Below are positions 48,238-56,758 of a stretch of DNA of 64,000 nucleotides, piece after piece. Numbering within the stretch: position 1 is the first letter of the stretch; every line of letters starts with the position of its first letter. The position numbers were made by a program, and so were the translations under genes. This DNA is from Sphingopyxis sp. BE259 (lineage in GTDB: Bacteria; Pseudomonadota; Alphaproteobacteria; Sphingomonadales; Sphingomonadaceae). The notes below the pieces were generated by a model, which was given only the letters and a program-made list of their open reading frames with translations, made no database searches and was not told the DNA's origin. The stretch lies in contig NZ_JAVDWM010000001.1 of the NCBI RefSeq assembly GCF_031457495.1, forward strand, positions 2,654,001-2,718,000, given 5' to 3'.

Positions 48238-49386
48238 TTGGACGTCTTTCTCTACGACGCCGTGCGAACCCCGCGCGGCAAGGCGCGCCCCGATGGCGGG
48301 CTAGCCGGACTGACCCCGCAGGAACTGGTCCGCCAGCAGGCGGCGGCGCTCGCCGCACGCTGCGGCGATTTTGTGCCCGAGGCGCTGATCCTCGGCTGCG
48401 TGACGCAGAGCGGCGCGCAAGGCGGGCACATCGCGATGCTCGCGAAGCTCCACGCGGGCCTGCCCGACACGACCGCCGCTCACAGCATCAACAATTATTG
48501 CGCATCGGGCCTGTCGGCGATCGGCCAGGCGGTCGCGAAAGTCGCGAGCGGCGAAGCCAATTGCATCCTCGCGGGCGGCGTCGAGTCGATGAGCGCGACG
48601 CCATTCCTGAGCGACGGCGCCGCTTTCTACACCGACGACAGCTTGCCGCCGCGGGCGCGCTTTGTGCCGCCCGTCCTCGCCGCCGACCGGCTCGCGAACG
48701 CCGAGGGCATCACCCGCCCCGACCTTGATGCCGTGGCCCTCGCCTCGCAACAAAAAGCCGGTCAGACCGACACCGACCCCGCACTCCAATACTCCCGCAT
48801 CGCCACCGGCCCGCTGACCGGCGAGGAGTGCATCCGCCCGCAAACCACCGCGGAATCGCTCGCCGCCGCGCCGCCTGCCTTTGGCAAATTGCAGCAGCAA
48901 TATTCCGACGCGCTTGCGGGCGAGACGTTCGAGCCGCTCCACAGCATCGCGCACGCGCCGCCGATCTGCGACGGCGCAGCCCTCGCGCTGATCGGCAGCG
49001 CTGGGCTTGGCACCGCGCCGCGCGCGCGCGTCGTCGCCTTTGCCGAAAGCGGCGGCGACCCCGCCGCGTCGCTGACTGCGGGTTTCATCGCGATGGACAA
49101 GGTGCTCGCAAGCGCCGGTTTGACCCTCGCCGATATGGACCGGATCGAATTCATGGAGGCCTTTGCCGTCACGATCGCCAAATTCCTGCGCGACCGCGAC
49201 GCCGACCCGGTGCGGGTCAATGTGAGCGGCGGGCATCTGGCCAAGGGGCATCCGATGGGCGCGAGCGGCGCGATCCTGACCTCGACCCTGCTCGACGCAC
49301 TCGATGCGTGCGGCGGCAAATATGGCCTGGTCGTGCTGACCGGCGCGATGGGCGTCGGCGCCGCGATGATCGTCCAGCGCCAATAA
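48238..49386 (+). CDS. Thiolase-superfamily protein with altered active site
   Basis: 382 aa from a TTG at 48238, four bases after the previous stop; the start LDVFLYDAVRTPRGKA aligns with the thiolase N-terminus. The nucleophile C88 (NNYCASGLSAIG) and H338 (GHPMGASG) are present. The usual NEAFA reads MEAFA (M306), and the second catalytic cysteine is replaced (T368 in LTGAMGVGAAM). Overall length is normal for acetyl-CoA acetyltransferases. It may catalyse a variant retro-Claisen step; last gene of the operon. Confidence 0.88.
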   Translation: MDVFLYDAVRTPRGKARPDGGLAGLTPQELVRQQAAALAARCGDFVPEALILGCVTQSGAQGGHIAMLAKLHAGLPDTTAAHSINNYCASGLSAIGQAVAKVASGEANCILAGGVESMSATPFLSDGAAFYTDDSLPPRARFVPPVLAADRLANAEGITRPDLDAVALASQQKAGQTDTDPALQYSRIATGPLTGEECIRPQTTAESLAAAPPAFGKLQQQYSDALAGETFEPLHSIAHAPPICDGAALALIGSAGLGTAPRARVVAFAESGGDPAASLTAGFIAMDKVLASAGLTLADMDRIEFMEAFAVTIAKFLRDRDADPVRVNVSGGHLAKGHPMGASGAILTSTLLDALDACGGKYGLVVLTGAMGVGAAMIVQRQ

Positions 49387-49426
49387 AGCCGATTGCGCCC
49401 GCCCGCCATTCCGCTATGGGCGGCGC

Positions 49427-49446
49427 GTGCGGGGTTCGCCCCGCAC
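49427..49446 (+). other. UUCG-capped hairpin before the cobalamin riboswitch
   Basis: An 8-bp perfect stem GTGCGGGG/CCCCGCAC is closed by a TTCG tetraloop. It lies 40 bases after the last thiolase and seven bases before the riboswitch P1. It may mark the 3' end of the catabolic operon transcript, although there is no T-run. Confidence 0.55.
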
Positions 49447-49452
49447 AGATCG

Positions 49453-49645
49453 CGCCGGTGCCCGAAAGGGCTTAAAATGGGAACGCGGTGATGGGGTTCT
49501 TGCCGAACCCCCGAAGCCGAGGCTGTCCCTGCAACTGTAAGCGGCGAGCGCGATGCACCGTCCGGATCTGATCCGGACAGCCACTGGGGTGACCTGGGAA
49601 GGCGTGCATCAAGCCCTGACCCGCGAGCCAGGAGACCTGCCGGCG
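49453..49645 (+). ncRNA. Cobalamin riboswitch
   Basis: The conserved parts occur in order: GGTGCCCGAAAGGGCTTAAA with GGGAACGCGGTG after it, then GCTGTCCCTGCAACTGTAAG, GCCACTGGGGTGACCTGGGA, and the B12 box AGCCAGGAGACCTGCCGGC at 49626-49644. P1 closes through CGCCGG (49453-49458) and CCGGCG (49640-49645). It precedes btuB by about 190 bases. That 3' stretch (49646-49835) holds no gene; it contains GC hairpins such as GCGGCTGGAGCCGC but no T-run, so control may act at translation. Confidence 0.95.
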
Positions 49646-49835
49646 TGGGTCGCTCACTGCCAAGGCCCAGGGAAAGGCCGCGGCACGGACACTTCCGTCG
49701 AGCGACGACCAAGCGGCTGGAGCCGCTTCGGTGCCGGGGTTGCAGGCATAAACGCCACTTGCGACGCCAGCATGGGTCGATCGCGCGCGCGTTTCGGCAG
49801 GCTCCGCCTTCGTTGCCGGCGTGCGGGGGTTTCCC

Positions 49836-51680
49836 ATGTTCAAATTTGCGACCATTTCCTTGTTGGCATTTGCTGTAGCGACGCCGGCTTTTGCCCAAAC
49901 CGCCGACGATATCGTCGTCACCGCGTCGGGCATCGAACAACCGCGCGACGAGGTCGGGCAGGCGATCACCATCATCGATGCCGATACGATCGAACGGCGC
50001 CAGTCGGTCGATGTCGTCGATCTGCTCGCCACCACCCCCGGCGTCCGCTTCAACCGCACCGGCGGCGCCGGATCGGTGGCGGGCATCTCGCTGCGCGGCG
50101 CCGAAACGACCCAGACATTGGTGCTGATCGACGGCGTGAAGGTCAACGACCCCAGCGGCATCGGCGACGGTTATGATTTCGGCCATCTGCTGACTGGCAA
50201 CATCGACCGGATCGAGGTGCTGCGCGGTTCGAACTCGGTCGTGCATGGCAGCCAGGCGATCGGCGGCGTGGTCAGCCTGATGACCGCGACACCCGCCGAG
50301 GGTTTTGCCGCGAACGCTTCGGCCGACTATGGCTATAGCGACACCCTCACTGCCAAGGCCGATGTATCGGGCACCGCCGGGCGCGTGTCTGGCGGCATCG
50401 GCGGCGCCTATTTCCGCACTGACGGCATCTCGTCGGCCGCGGTCGGCACCGAGAAGGATGGGTACAAGAATTTCGCCGGCAACGCGCGGCTGAAGGTCGC
50501 GTTCAGCGACGCACTCAGCCTCGACCTGCGCGGCTATTACATCACTGCCGACCTCGCTTATGATAGCTTCTTCGGCGCGCCCGCCGATAGCGCCGATGTC
50601 GCCAAGCTCGACCAATATGTCGGCTATGCGGGGCTGAACCTCGCCCTGTTCGACGGCCGCTTTACCAGCCGCGCGGCGGTGACCTGGTTACGCAACGACC
50701 GCGATTATTATTTTGTCCGCGGAACCGCCCCCGATTACGGCTATTCGGGCACCAACCTGCGCTTCGAATATCAGGGTGTCGTTGCCCCGAGCGACAGTGC
50801 GAAGCTGATCTTCGGCTATGAGCATGAGCGCCCCGATTATGATTTCTTCGGCTTTGGTTCGACCGACAGCCAGCGCGCCAATATCGACAGCGTCTATGCG
50901 CTGGGCATCGTCCAGCCGTTTACCGGTCTGTCGCTGACCGGCGGGGTGCGCCACGACGACCACAACCAGTTCGGCGGTGCCACGACGCTGGGCGCCAACG
51001 CCAACTACACGCCCAACGATGGCGCGACCAATGTCCGGCTGAGCTATGGCGAAGGCTTCAAGGCGCCCTCACTCTATCAGCTTTACGATGCGTTCAGCGG
51101 CAATGCCGCGCTGCGCCCCGAACGGTCGAAAAGCTATGACATCGGCATCGATCAGAACCTCGCCGATGGCCGCGCGCTGGTGTCGCTCACCGCCTTCCTG
51201 CGCAACACCACCGACCAGATCAATTTCGACAATGCGACCTTCACCTATGGCAATATCGACCGCACTCGCGCCAAAGGTATCGAGGCGACGCTGGCGCTGC
51301 GGCCGGTCGACGCGGTCAATGTCACCGCATCCTACAGCTATATCGATGCCCGCGACCGCTCGGGACGCCCGGCGTTCGACGGCAAGCGCCTGCCCCGCCG
51401 CGCCGCGCACGCGATCAGCGTGTCGGCGGATTATGACTGGTCGTTCGGCCTGTCGACCGGCGCGACGATCACGATGGTCGGCGACAGTTTCGACAATGCG
51501 GCGAACAGCGTGCGGCTCGATGGCTATGCCCTTGCGGGCGTGCGCGCGTCCCTTGCGGTCACCGATCGGATCGAGCTTTATGGCCGCGTCGATAATCTGT
51601 TCGACGCCGATTATGCCACCGCGTCGGGCTATGGCACCTACGGCCGCGCGGCCTATGGCGGCGTGCGGGCGCGATTCTGA
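49836..51680 (+). CDS. btuB: Cobalamin outer-membrane receptor
   Basis: 614 aa from the ATG at 49836 with GGGGG about seven bases upstream; GTG at 49821 is a weaker option. Signal peptide ends at TPAFAQ, the TonB box is DDIVVTASG, and the plug includes RIEVLRGSNSVVHGSQAIGG. The barrel ends YGGVRARF with terminal Phe. Identification as BtuB rests on its size, its riboswitch and the following cobO and btuFCD genes. Its stop shares one base with the cobO start (TGATG). Confidence 0.95.
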   Translation: MFKFATISLLAFAVATPAFAQTADDIVVTASGIEQPRDEVGQAITIIDADTIERRQSVDVVDLLATTPGVRFNRTGGAGSVAGISLRGAETTQTLVLIDGVKVNDPSGIGDGYDFGHLLTGNIDRIEVLRGSNSVVHGSQAIGGVVSLMTATPAEGFAANASADYGYSDTLTAKADVSGTAGRVSGGIGGAYFRTDGISSAAVGTEKDGYKNFAGNARLKVAFSDALSLDLRGYYITADLAYDSFFGAPADSADVAKLDQYVGYAGLNLALFDGRFTSRAAVTWLRNDRDYYFVRGTAPDYGYSGTNLRFEYQGVVAPSDSAKLIFGYEHERPDYDFFGFGSTDSQRANIDSVYALGIVQPFTGLSLTGGVRHDDHNQFGGATTLGANANYTPNDGATNVRLSYGEGFKAPSLYQLYDAFSGNAALRPERSKSYDIGIDQNLADGRALVSLTAFLRNTTDQINFDNATFTYGNIDRTRAKGIEATLALRPVDAVNVTASYSYIDARDRSGRPAFDGKRLPRRAAHAISVSADYDWSFGLSTGATITMVGDSFDNAANSVRLDGYALAGVRASLAVTDRIELYGRVDNLFDADYATASGYGTYGRAAYGGVRARF

Positions 51681-52288
51681 TGAAGCCGCGCACCGACGCC
51701 GAGCATAATGCCAGGATGAAGAAGATCCAGGCGGCGCAGAACAAGAAGGTCGCGGCGAAGACGGTCGAAAAAGGATTGGTTATCGTCCATAACGGCCCCG
51801 GCAAGGGCAAGACATCGGCGGCGCTGGGCATGGCGATCCGCGCTATCGGTCACGATATGAAGGTCGGCGTGGTGCAATTCGTCAAAGGGGCGATGACGAC
51901 GGGCGAGAAAGCGGTGTTCGACCGCTTTCCCGACCTGATCGAATTCAAACCGATGGGCGAAGGCTTTACCTGGGACACGCAGGACCGCGCGCGCGACATC
52001 ACGGTCACCCGCGCCGCGTGGGACGAGGTCAAACGGATGATCGCCGATCCGTCCTATGCGATGGTGATCGCCGACGAGCTCAATATCGTGCTGCGCTACG
52101 ACTATCTTCCGGTGGACGAGGTGCTGGCGACGCTCGCGGTCAAACCCCATATGACGCATGTCATCATCACCGGCCGCAACGCCCCACAATCGCTGATCGA
52201 CGCCGCCGATCTGGTCACCGAAATGACGCAGGTGAAGCATCCGTTCCGCGAGCAGAATGTGAAGGCGCAGCGAGGGATCGAGTTTTGA
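51680..52288 (+). CDS. cobO: Corrinoid adenosyltransferase (CobO/BtuR type)
   Basis: 202 aa. It transfers the adenosyl group of ATP to cob(I)alamin or cobyrinate a,c-diamide. The unusual P-loop HNGPGKGKTSAALGMA (residues 38 on) is diagnostic of the CobA/CobO/BtuR family, followed by VVQFVKGAMTTGE and VIADELNIVLRYDYL. Length is normal. Its stop overlaps the btuF start. No other corrin-synthesis gene is in the window, so here it most likely serves salvage of imported B12. Confidence 0.96.
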   Translation: MKPRTDAEHNARMKKIQAAQNKKVAAKTVEKGLVIVHNGPGKGKTSAALGMAIRAIGHDMKVGVVQFVKGAMTTGEKAVFDRFPDLIEFKPMGEGFTWDTQDRARDITVTRAAWDEVKRMIADPSYAMVIADELNIVLRYDYLPVDEVLATLAVKPHMTHVIITGRNAPQSLIDAADLVTEMTQVKHPFREQNVKAQRGIEF

Positions 52289-53142
52289 TGCAGCGGCGCG
52301 GCCTCTTGGCGGCGACAGGCCTGCTGGGCGGCGCGGCGCTGCTCTGGGCCGCTTCCCCTGCCCCGGCGGCAAAGGCACCCGCAGTGCCGCAGCGCATTGT
52401 GTCGATCAACCTGTGCGCTGACCAATTGGTGCTCGCGCTCGCCGACCGCGGCCAGATTGCCGGGCTGACCAAAAATGCCACTGACCGCGAAATGTCGGGC
52501 GAGGCGGCGGCCGCGACGGGGCTGCCGCTGCTCAGCAATTCCGCCGAGCAGATATTGGCGATCGAACCCGACCTGATCATCGGCATGCCCGCCAGCCGCA
52601 GCGCGGCGCTGGCCGCCTTGCCGCAGCCCGATTATCCGCTGCTCGACCTCGATACCGCGAACAGCCTCGACGAAATCTACACCTCGATCCGGCAGACCGC
52701 CGTCGCCGTCGGCCATCCGGCGCGCGGCGACGCGCTGATCGCCCGGATGCAGCGCGAACTGGTCGGGCTGCCCAAACCGGGCAAGGGCCGCGTCGCAGCC
52801 TATTATCAGCGGCGCGGCTATATGACCGGCACCGGCACGCTGATCGACGAGTTGATGACGCGCGTCGGGCTGGTGAATCTTGCCGGCAAGCTCGGCAAGC
52901 CGCCGTTGTCGCAACTGAGCATCGAAGAGATGGCCGCCGCGCAGCCTGATTTCCTGATCGTCGAAAGCGCGACCGACACAGTGATCGATCAGGGGAGCGA
53001 AATGCTGCACCACCCCGCGTTGAAAAACATTCCGCGGATCAGCGTGCCGCAGGCGTGGACGGTGTGCGGTAGCCCCGCCTATACGCAAGCCGCGCGCAGC
53101 CTGACGGCGCAAATCGCGAAGCTGGACGGCAACGGCGCATGA
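52288..53142 (+). CDS. btuF: Cobalamin ABC transporter substrate-binding protein
   Basis: 284 aa with a leader QRRGLLAATGLLGGAALLWA ending near SPAPAAKA. The class III binding-protein (TroA-like) body has RIVSINLCADQLVLALADRGQ and EPDLIIGMPASRS. The start overlaps the cobO stop and the end overlaps btuC (ATGA). The ligand is inferred from the riboswitch and operon. Confidence 0.92.
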   Translation: MQRRGLLAATGLLGGAALLWAASPAPAAKAPAVPQRIVSINLCADQLVLALADRGQIAGLTKNATDREMSGEAAAATGLPLLSNSAEQILAIEPDLIIGMPASRSAALAALPQPDYPLLDLDTANSLDEIYTSIRQTAVAVGHPARGDALIARMQRELVGLPKPGKGRVAAYYQRRGYMTGTGTLIDELMTRVGLVNLAGKLGKPPLSQLSIEEMAAAQPDFLIVESATDTVIDQGSEMLHHPALKNIPRISVPQAWTVCGSPAYTQAARSLTAQIAKLDGNGA

Positions 53143-54140
53143 CCCGCTTCGCCCTCCCCCGCTGGACGTTGATCGCTGCGCTGACGGCGCTGACCCTCGT
53201 CGCGGCGATCGCGTCGCTGCTGTTCGGCGCGGTCGACCTGTCGGTAGCGCGTCTGATCGCCGCTGCCACCGGCGACGGCGACAAGGTGGCGTCGATCATC
53301 CTGTTCGACCTCCGCCTCCCGCGCACCCTGCTTGCGCTCGCGGTCGGCGCGATGCTCGGGCTCGCGGGAGCCGCTTTGCAGGGCTACCTCCGCAATCCGC
53401 TGGCCGAACCGTCGGTGCTCGGCACGTCGAACGCCGCGGCGCTCGGCGGTGTCGCCGCGATCTATTTCGGGCTAGCCGAAATCCATCCCGTGGTCCTGCC
53501 CCTGCTGGCAACCGGCGGTGCGTTGCTATCGCTCGCCCTGCTGGTCGTGCTGGCGGGCAAGGCCGAAAGCCCGCTGACCCTGATCCTTGCCGGGATCGCG
53601 GTCGGGACGCTGGCGGTGGCGGGGACCAGCCTCGCGCTCAACCTGTCACCCAATCCGTTCGCGGCGATGGAGATCATGACCTGGCTGCTCGGCAGCCTGG
53701 AGAACCGCTCGTTCGACCATGTCTGGATCGCGCTGCCCTGCATCGCCATCGGCACCGCCATGCTGCTGTGGAACGGCCGCGCGCTTGACGCGCTGACGCT
53801 CGGCGAGGATGCGGCGCAGGCGCTGGGCACCGACCTCAAACGCACCCGCCTGCGGCTGCTCGTCGGCACCGCGATCGGGGTCGGCGGCGCGGTAGCCGTG
53901 GCCGGCGCCATCGGTTTCGTCGGCCTGATCGTCCCGCACCTCATTCGCCCGCTGACCGATCGCAGCCCGTCGGCGATCCTGCTGCCATCGGCGATCGGCG
54001 GCGCGGCGCTGCTGACCCTCGCCGACCTGGGCGTTCGCATCATCCCGACGACGAACGAACTGAAACTCGGCGTCGTCACCGCCTTCCTCGGCGTGCCGGT
54101 CTTCCTGCTCCATTTGATGCGGGAGCGGCGGCTATGGTGA
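53139..54140 (+). CDS. btuC: Cobalamin ABC transporter permease
   Basis: 333 aa FecCD/BtuC-type permease with about ten helices. Family motifs include LRLPRTLLALAVGAMLGLAGAALQGYLRNPLAEPSVLG and the C-terminal GFVGLIVPHLIRPLTDRSP. It overlaps btuF by four bases and btuD by seven. Confidence 0.95.
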   Translation: MTRFALPRWTLIAALTALTLVAAIASLLFGAVDLSVARLIAAATGDGDKVASIILFDLRLPRTLLALAVGAMLGLAGAALQGYLRNPLAEPSVLGTSNAAALGGVAAIYFGLAEIHPVVLPLLATGGALLSLALLVVLAGKAESPLTLILAGIAVGTLAVAGTSLALNLSPNPFAAMEIMTWLLGSLENRSFDHVWIALPCIAIGTAMLLWNGRALDALTLGEDAAQALGTDLKRTRLRLLVGTAIGVGGAVAVAGAIGFVGLIVPHLIRPLTDRSPSAILLPSAIGGAALLTLADLGVRIIPTTNELKLGVVTAFLGVPVFLLHLMRERRLW

Positions 54141-54910
54141 GCATCGTTCTCAACCAGGTCGGCGTCACGCTCGGCCGCCGCCGGGTCGTCCACGACGTCA
54201 GCGCGGCGTTCGGCCCCGGCACGCTGACGGGTATCGTCGGGCCGAATGGCGCGGGTAAATCAACGTTGGCGCGTGCGATGCTCGCACTGGTTCCGGCAAC
54301 CGGACGCATTCTGATCGATGGCACCGATGCGGCCGCAGTGCCGCGCCCCGATCTGGCGCGGCGCATCGCCTATGTGCCGCAGGCGCAGCTGCTGCACTGG
54401 CCGCTGACTGTCGAGCGGCTCGTCGGCCTTGGCCGCCTGCCCCACCTCGCGCCGATGTCGAGGATCGGCGCCGCTGACACTGCCGCGATCGAACGCGCGA
54501 TGGAACGCGCCGACGTGCTGGACCTGCGCGACCGGATCGCGACCGAATTGTCGGGCGGCGAACGCGCCCGCGTCTTGTTCGCCCGCGCGCTGGCGGTCGA
54601 GGCGGCGGCGCTGATCGCCGACGAGCCGCTCGCCAGCCTCGATCCCGGGCATCAGATTGACGTTATGGACATGCTGCGCGCCGAAGCGGCGGGCGGCGCG
54701 CTGGTGATCGCGGTGCTCCACGACCTCACGCTCGCAGCGCGCTATTGCGACCGCCTGTTGCTGATCGATGCCGGGCGGATCGTTGCCGACGGCACCCCTG
54801 CCGAAGTGCTGACCACCGAACGGCTGCGCGCCGTTTACGGCATCGACGCGCAGGTCGAAACCGGCGGTGACTGGCCGACGATCACGACGTTCGGACGATC
54901 AGCCCGGTGA
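54134..54910 (+). CDS. btuD: Cobalamin ABC transporter ATP-binding protein
   Basis: 258 aa. Walker A GPNGAGKST, Q-loop region RIAYVPQAQLLHWPLTVERL, signature ELSGGERARVLFARAL and Walker B ALIADEPLASLDP are present, with the switch His in VLHDLTLAARY. Last gene of the B12 operon. Its 3' end overlaps the 3' end of the SMR gene on the other strand by 12 bp. Confidence 0.94.
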   Translation: MVSIVLNQVGVTLGRRRVVHDVSAAFGPGTLTGIVGPNGAGKSTLARAMLALVPATGRILIDGTDAAAVPRPDLARRIAYVPQAQLLHWPLTVERLVGLGRLPHLAPMSRIGAADTAAIERAMERADVLDLRDRIATELSGGERARVLFARALAVEAAALIADEPLASLDPGHQIDVMDMLRAEAAGGALVIAVLHDLTLAARYCDRLLLIDAGRIVADGTPAEVLTTERLRAVYGIDAQVETGGDWPTITTFGRSAR

Positions 54911-55219
54911 CGATATTTTCATCAGCACCAACCCGCTGACGATCAGCAACGCGGCGATGATCCGCATCGCACTTGCCTGTTCGCCCAGCACCGCGATGCC
55001 GACGACGAACGCGCCGACGGCGCCGATGCCGGTCCAGATCGTGTAAGCCGTGCCGAGCGGCAGCGATTTCATCGACAGCGCGAGCAGCGCAAAACTGGCG
55101 AACGCGGCGACGAGCGTGACCAGCGAAGGGCCAAGCCGGGTAAAGCCGTCCGATTGTTTCATCGAAAACGCCCAGACGATTTCGAGGGCGCCAGCAATTG
55201 CGAGATAGATCCAGGCCAT
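54899..55219 (-). CDS. Small multidrug resistance exporter (SugE/Gdx-like)
   Basis: 106 aa with four predicted helices. It has the SMR signature residues: the essential Glu in GALEIVWAFSMKQSDGFTR (E13) and WTGIGAVGAFVVGI. The WAFSMKQSDGFTRL segment is closer to SugE/Gdx (guanidinium exporters) than to EmrE. SD AAGGAGG lies ahead of the ATG, within a small hairpin (CAGCC...GGCTG). It stands alone between the B12 and exporter operons. Confidence 0.88.
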   Translation of the reverse strand: MAWIYLAIAGALEIVWAFSMKQSDGFTRLGPSLVTLVAAFASFALLALSMKSLPLGTAYTIWTGIGAVGAFVVGIAVLGEQASAMRIIAALLIVSGLVLMKISSPG

Positions 55220-55224
55220 GACAG

Positions 55225-55294
55225 CCTCCTTTTCAAGGCTGCCGGGCCGTCCCGGACTTGAAGCCCGCGCGCTGCGCGGAGCGGACGTTGCCGC
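55225..55294 (-). promoter_or_regulatory. Possible guanidine-II (mini-ykkC)-like leader of the SMR gene
   Basis: On the minus strand, CCGGG-ACGG-CCCGG (55242-55255) is a stem capped by the ACGR tetraloop that defines mini-ykkC hairpins. An upstream hairpin GCGG-CAACGT-CCGC (55281-55294) is a poorer match to the required second unit. The first is followed closely by the SD hairpin of a SugE-like gene, the usual target. One good and one imperfect hairpin make this tentative. Confidence 0.4.
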
Positions 55295-55366
55295 GCGCCT
55301 GCACTAGCGCCCGACAGATAAATTGGCAATCCACGGCAAAGACCGATGGGGCGCGATAGGGCGCCG

Positions 55367-56758
55367 CTACCCCCCCAGCGCCAGCCATAGCAGCAGCCGG
55401 GCGCGCCGCGCCTCACCGACCGCCGTCGCCGCACGTTCCCCCGCACCATCGGCCTGACGCCGCACCTCGAGCACGGTCGCCAGATCGGCCAGCCCGGCGC
55501 GAAATCGGCTTGCGGTCAAAGCGTCGCTTCGCGCCAATAGGGCGGCTTCCTGCGTCGCAGCCGCGGCGCGCGCGTCGGCGGCGGCGATCAGCCGGTATCC
55601 CGACTCCGCATCGCCCAGCGCGTCGAACACCGCCGATCGATATTGGTGAAACGCCAGCGTCTTGTCCGCCGCGGCGCCGTCGATTTCGGCCGAGATGCGA
55701 CCAAAGTCAAAGAGCGGGCCAGCAATCGCGGCGGCGAGCGAACCGATGACCGAATCGCTATCGAACAGCTGACCGGGACTGAACGCCAGCAGGCCCAGGC
55801 TGCCGGACAGCGTAAGCCGCGGAAACCGCCGCGCTGCGGTCGCGGCAAGATCGGCGTCGGTCGCGGCAAGTCGCGCCGCAGCGGCAACGACATCGGGGCG
55901 GCGAACGAGCAAGTCGGACGGCAGGGCGGCAGGCGCCGACGGCAATGGCTGCGCCATGCCGGGCATGACCAGCAGGGCTTCGACCCAGGCGGCATCGCGT
56001 GCCGTCAGGCTCACCAATTGCCCAATGATCGTCGCCCGTTCGCTACCGAGCGCCGCGAGGCGGCTCCGCGACGCACTCGCGACGCTTTCGGCACGCACCC
56101 GGTCGGCGCCGGGCGCCAGCCCGGCCGTCGCCCTGGCCGCGGCCAGCGTCACCAATCGCTCGGCCGCCGCCAGATCGCTCTGCAACGACGCCGCGCGCGC
56201 ATCCAGGCTGCGCCAATCGACGACCAGCGACGCGAGCTCGGCAATCAGGGCGATGCGGACCGCGTCGGCGTCGGCGGTGGCGGCGTCGAGCCGCAACGAC
56301 GCGGCGCGCTGTTCGGACCGCAAACGACCAAAGATGTCGGGATCCCAGCGCGCACTGACCGACGCGCCATAGGTCGTCTGGTCAGGGTCGATCGATATGC
56401 CGGGCGGCAGGCTGGCGCCGATGCTGCCGGGATTGCTGCGGCTCGTCTCGACCGAGCCCGACGCGTCAAATTGCGGCGCGCGTTCGGCGCGGGCGCGTCG
56501 GGCGGCAGCGCGGGCACGCTCGATCCGCGCCGCCGCCTCGCCGAGCGACGGCGCATCGGCAATAGCGGCCGTTTGAAGGGCGACGAACGCGGGGTCTTCA
56601 CTCGGCAGCAAGGCCGCCAGCGACCCCGCCTGCGCCGCATCCGGCACATAGGCGAAGGTTGCGGGCAGGATCGGCGGCGGAGTGTCGACCTGCGGCGCCG
56701 GACCGGCAGCGCACCCGGCCAAAAGCATCGCCGCAAGAAACAAAGGCGGCCTGCGCAT
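55367..56758 (-). CDS. Outer-membrane efflux lipoprotein (NodT/OprM family)
   Basis: 463 aa TolC-like channel. The leader RRPPLFLAAMLLAGC contains a perfect lipobox (LAGC, Cys16). Repeated alpha-barrel segments are visible, including DADLAATAARRFPRLTLSGSLG and PLFDFGRISAEIDGA. Its ATG overlaps the stop of the adaptor gene (TGATG). It closes the exporter operon by supplying the outer-membrane exit. Confidence 0.93.
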   Translation of the reverse strand: MRRPPLFLAAMLLAGCAAGPAPQVDTPPPILPATFAYVPDAAQAGSLAALLPSEDPAFVALQTAAIADAPSLGEAAARIERARAAARRARAERAPQFDASGSVETSRSNPGSIGASLPPGISIDPDQTTYGASVSARWDPDIFGRLRSEQRAASLRLDAATADADAVRIALIAELASLVVDWRSLDARAASLQSDLAAAERLVTLAAARATAGLAPGADRVRAESVASASRSRLAALGSERATIIGQLVSLTARDAAWVEALLVMPGMAQPLPSAPAALPSDLLVRRPDVVAAAARLAATDADLAATAARRFPRLTLSGSLGLLAFSPGQLFDSDSVIGSLAAAIAGPLFDFGRISAEIDGAAADKTLAFHQYRSAVFDALGDAESGYRLIAAADARAAAATQEAALLARSDALTASRFRAGLADLATVLEVRRQADGAGERAATAVGEARRARLLLWLALGG

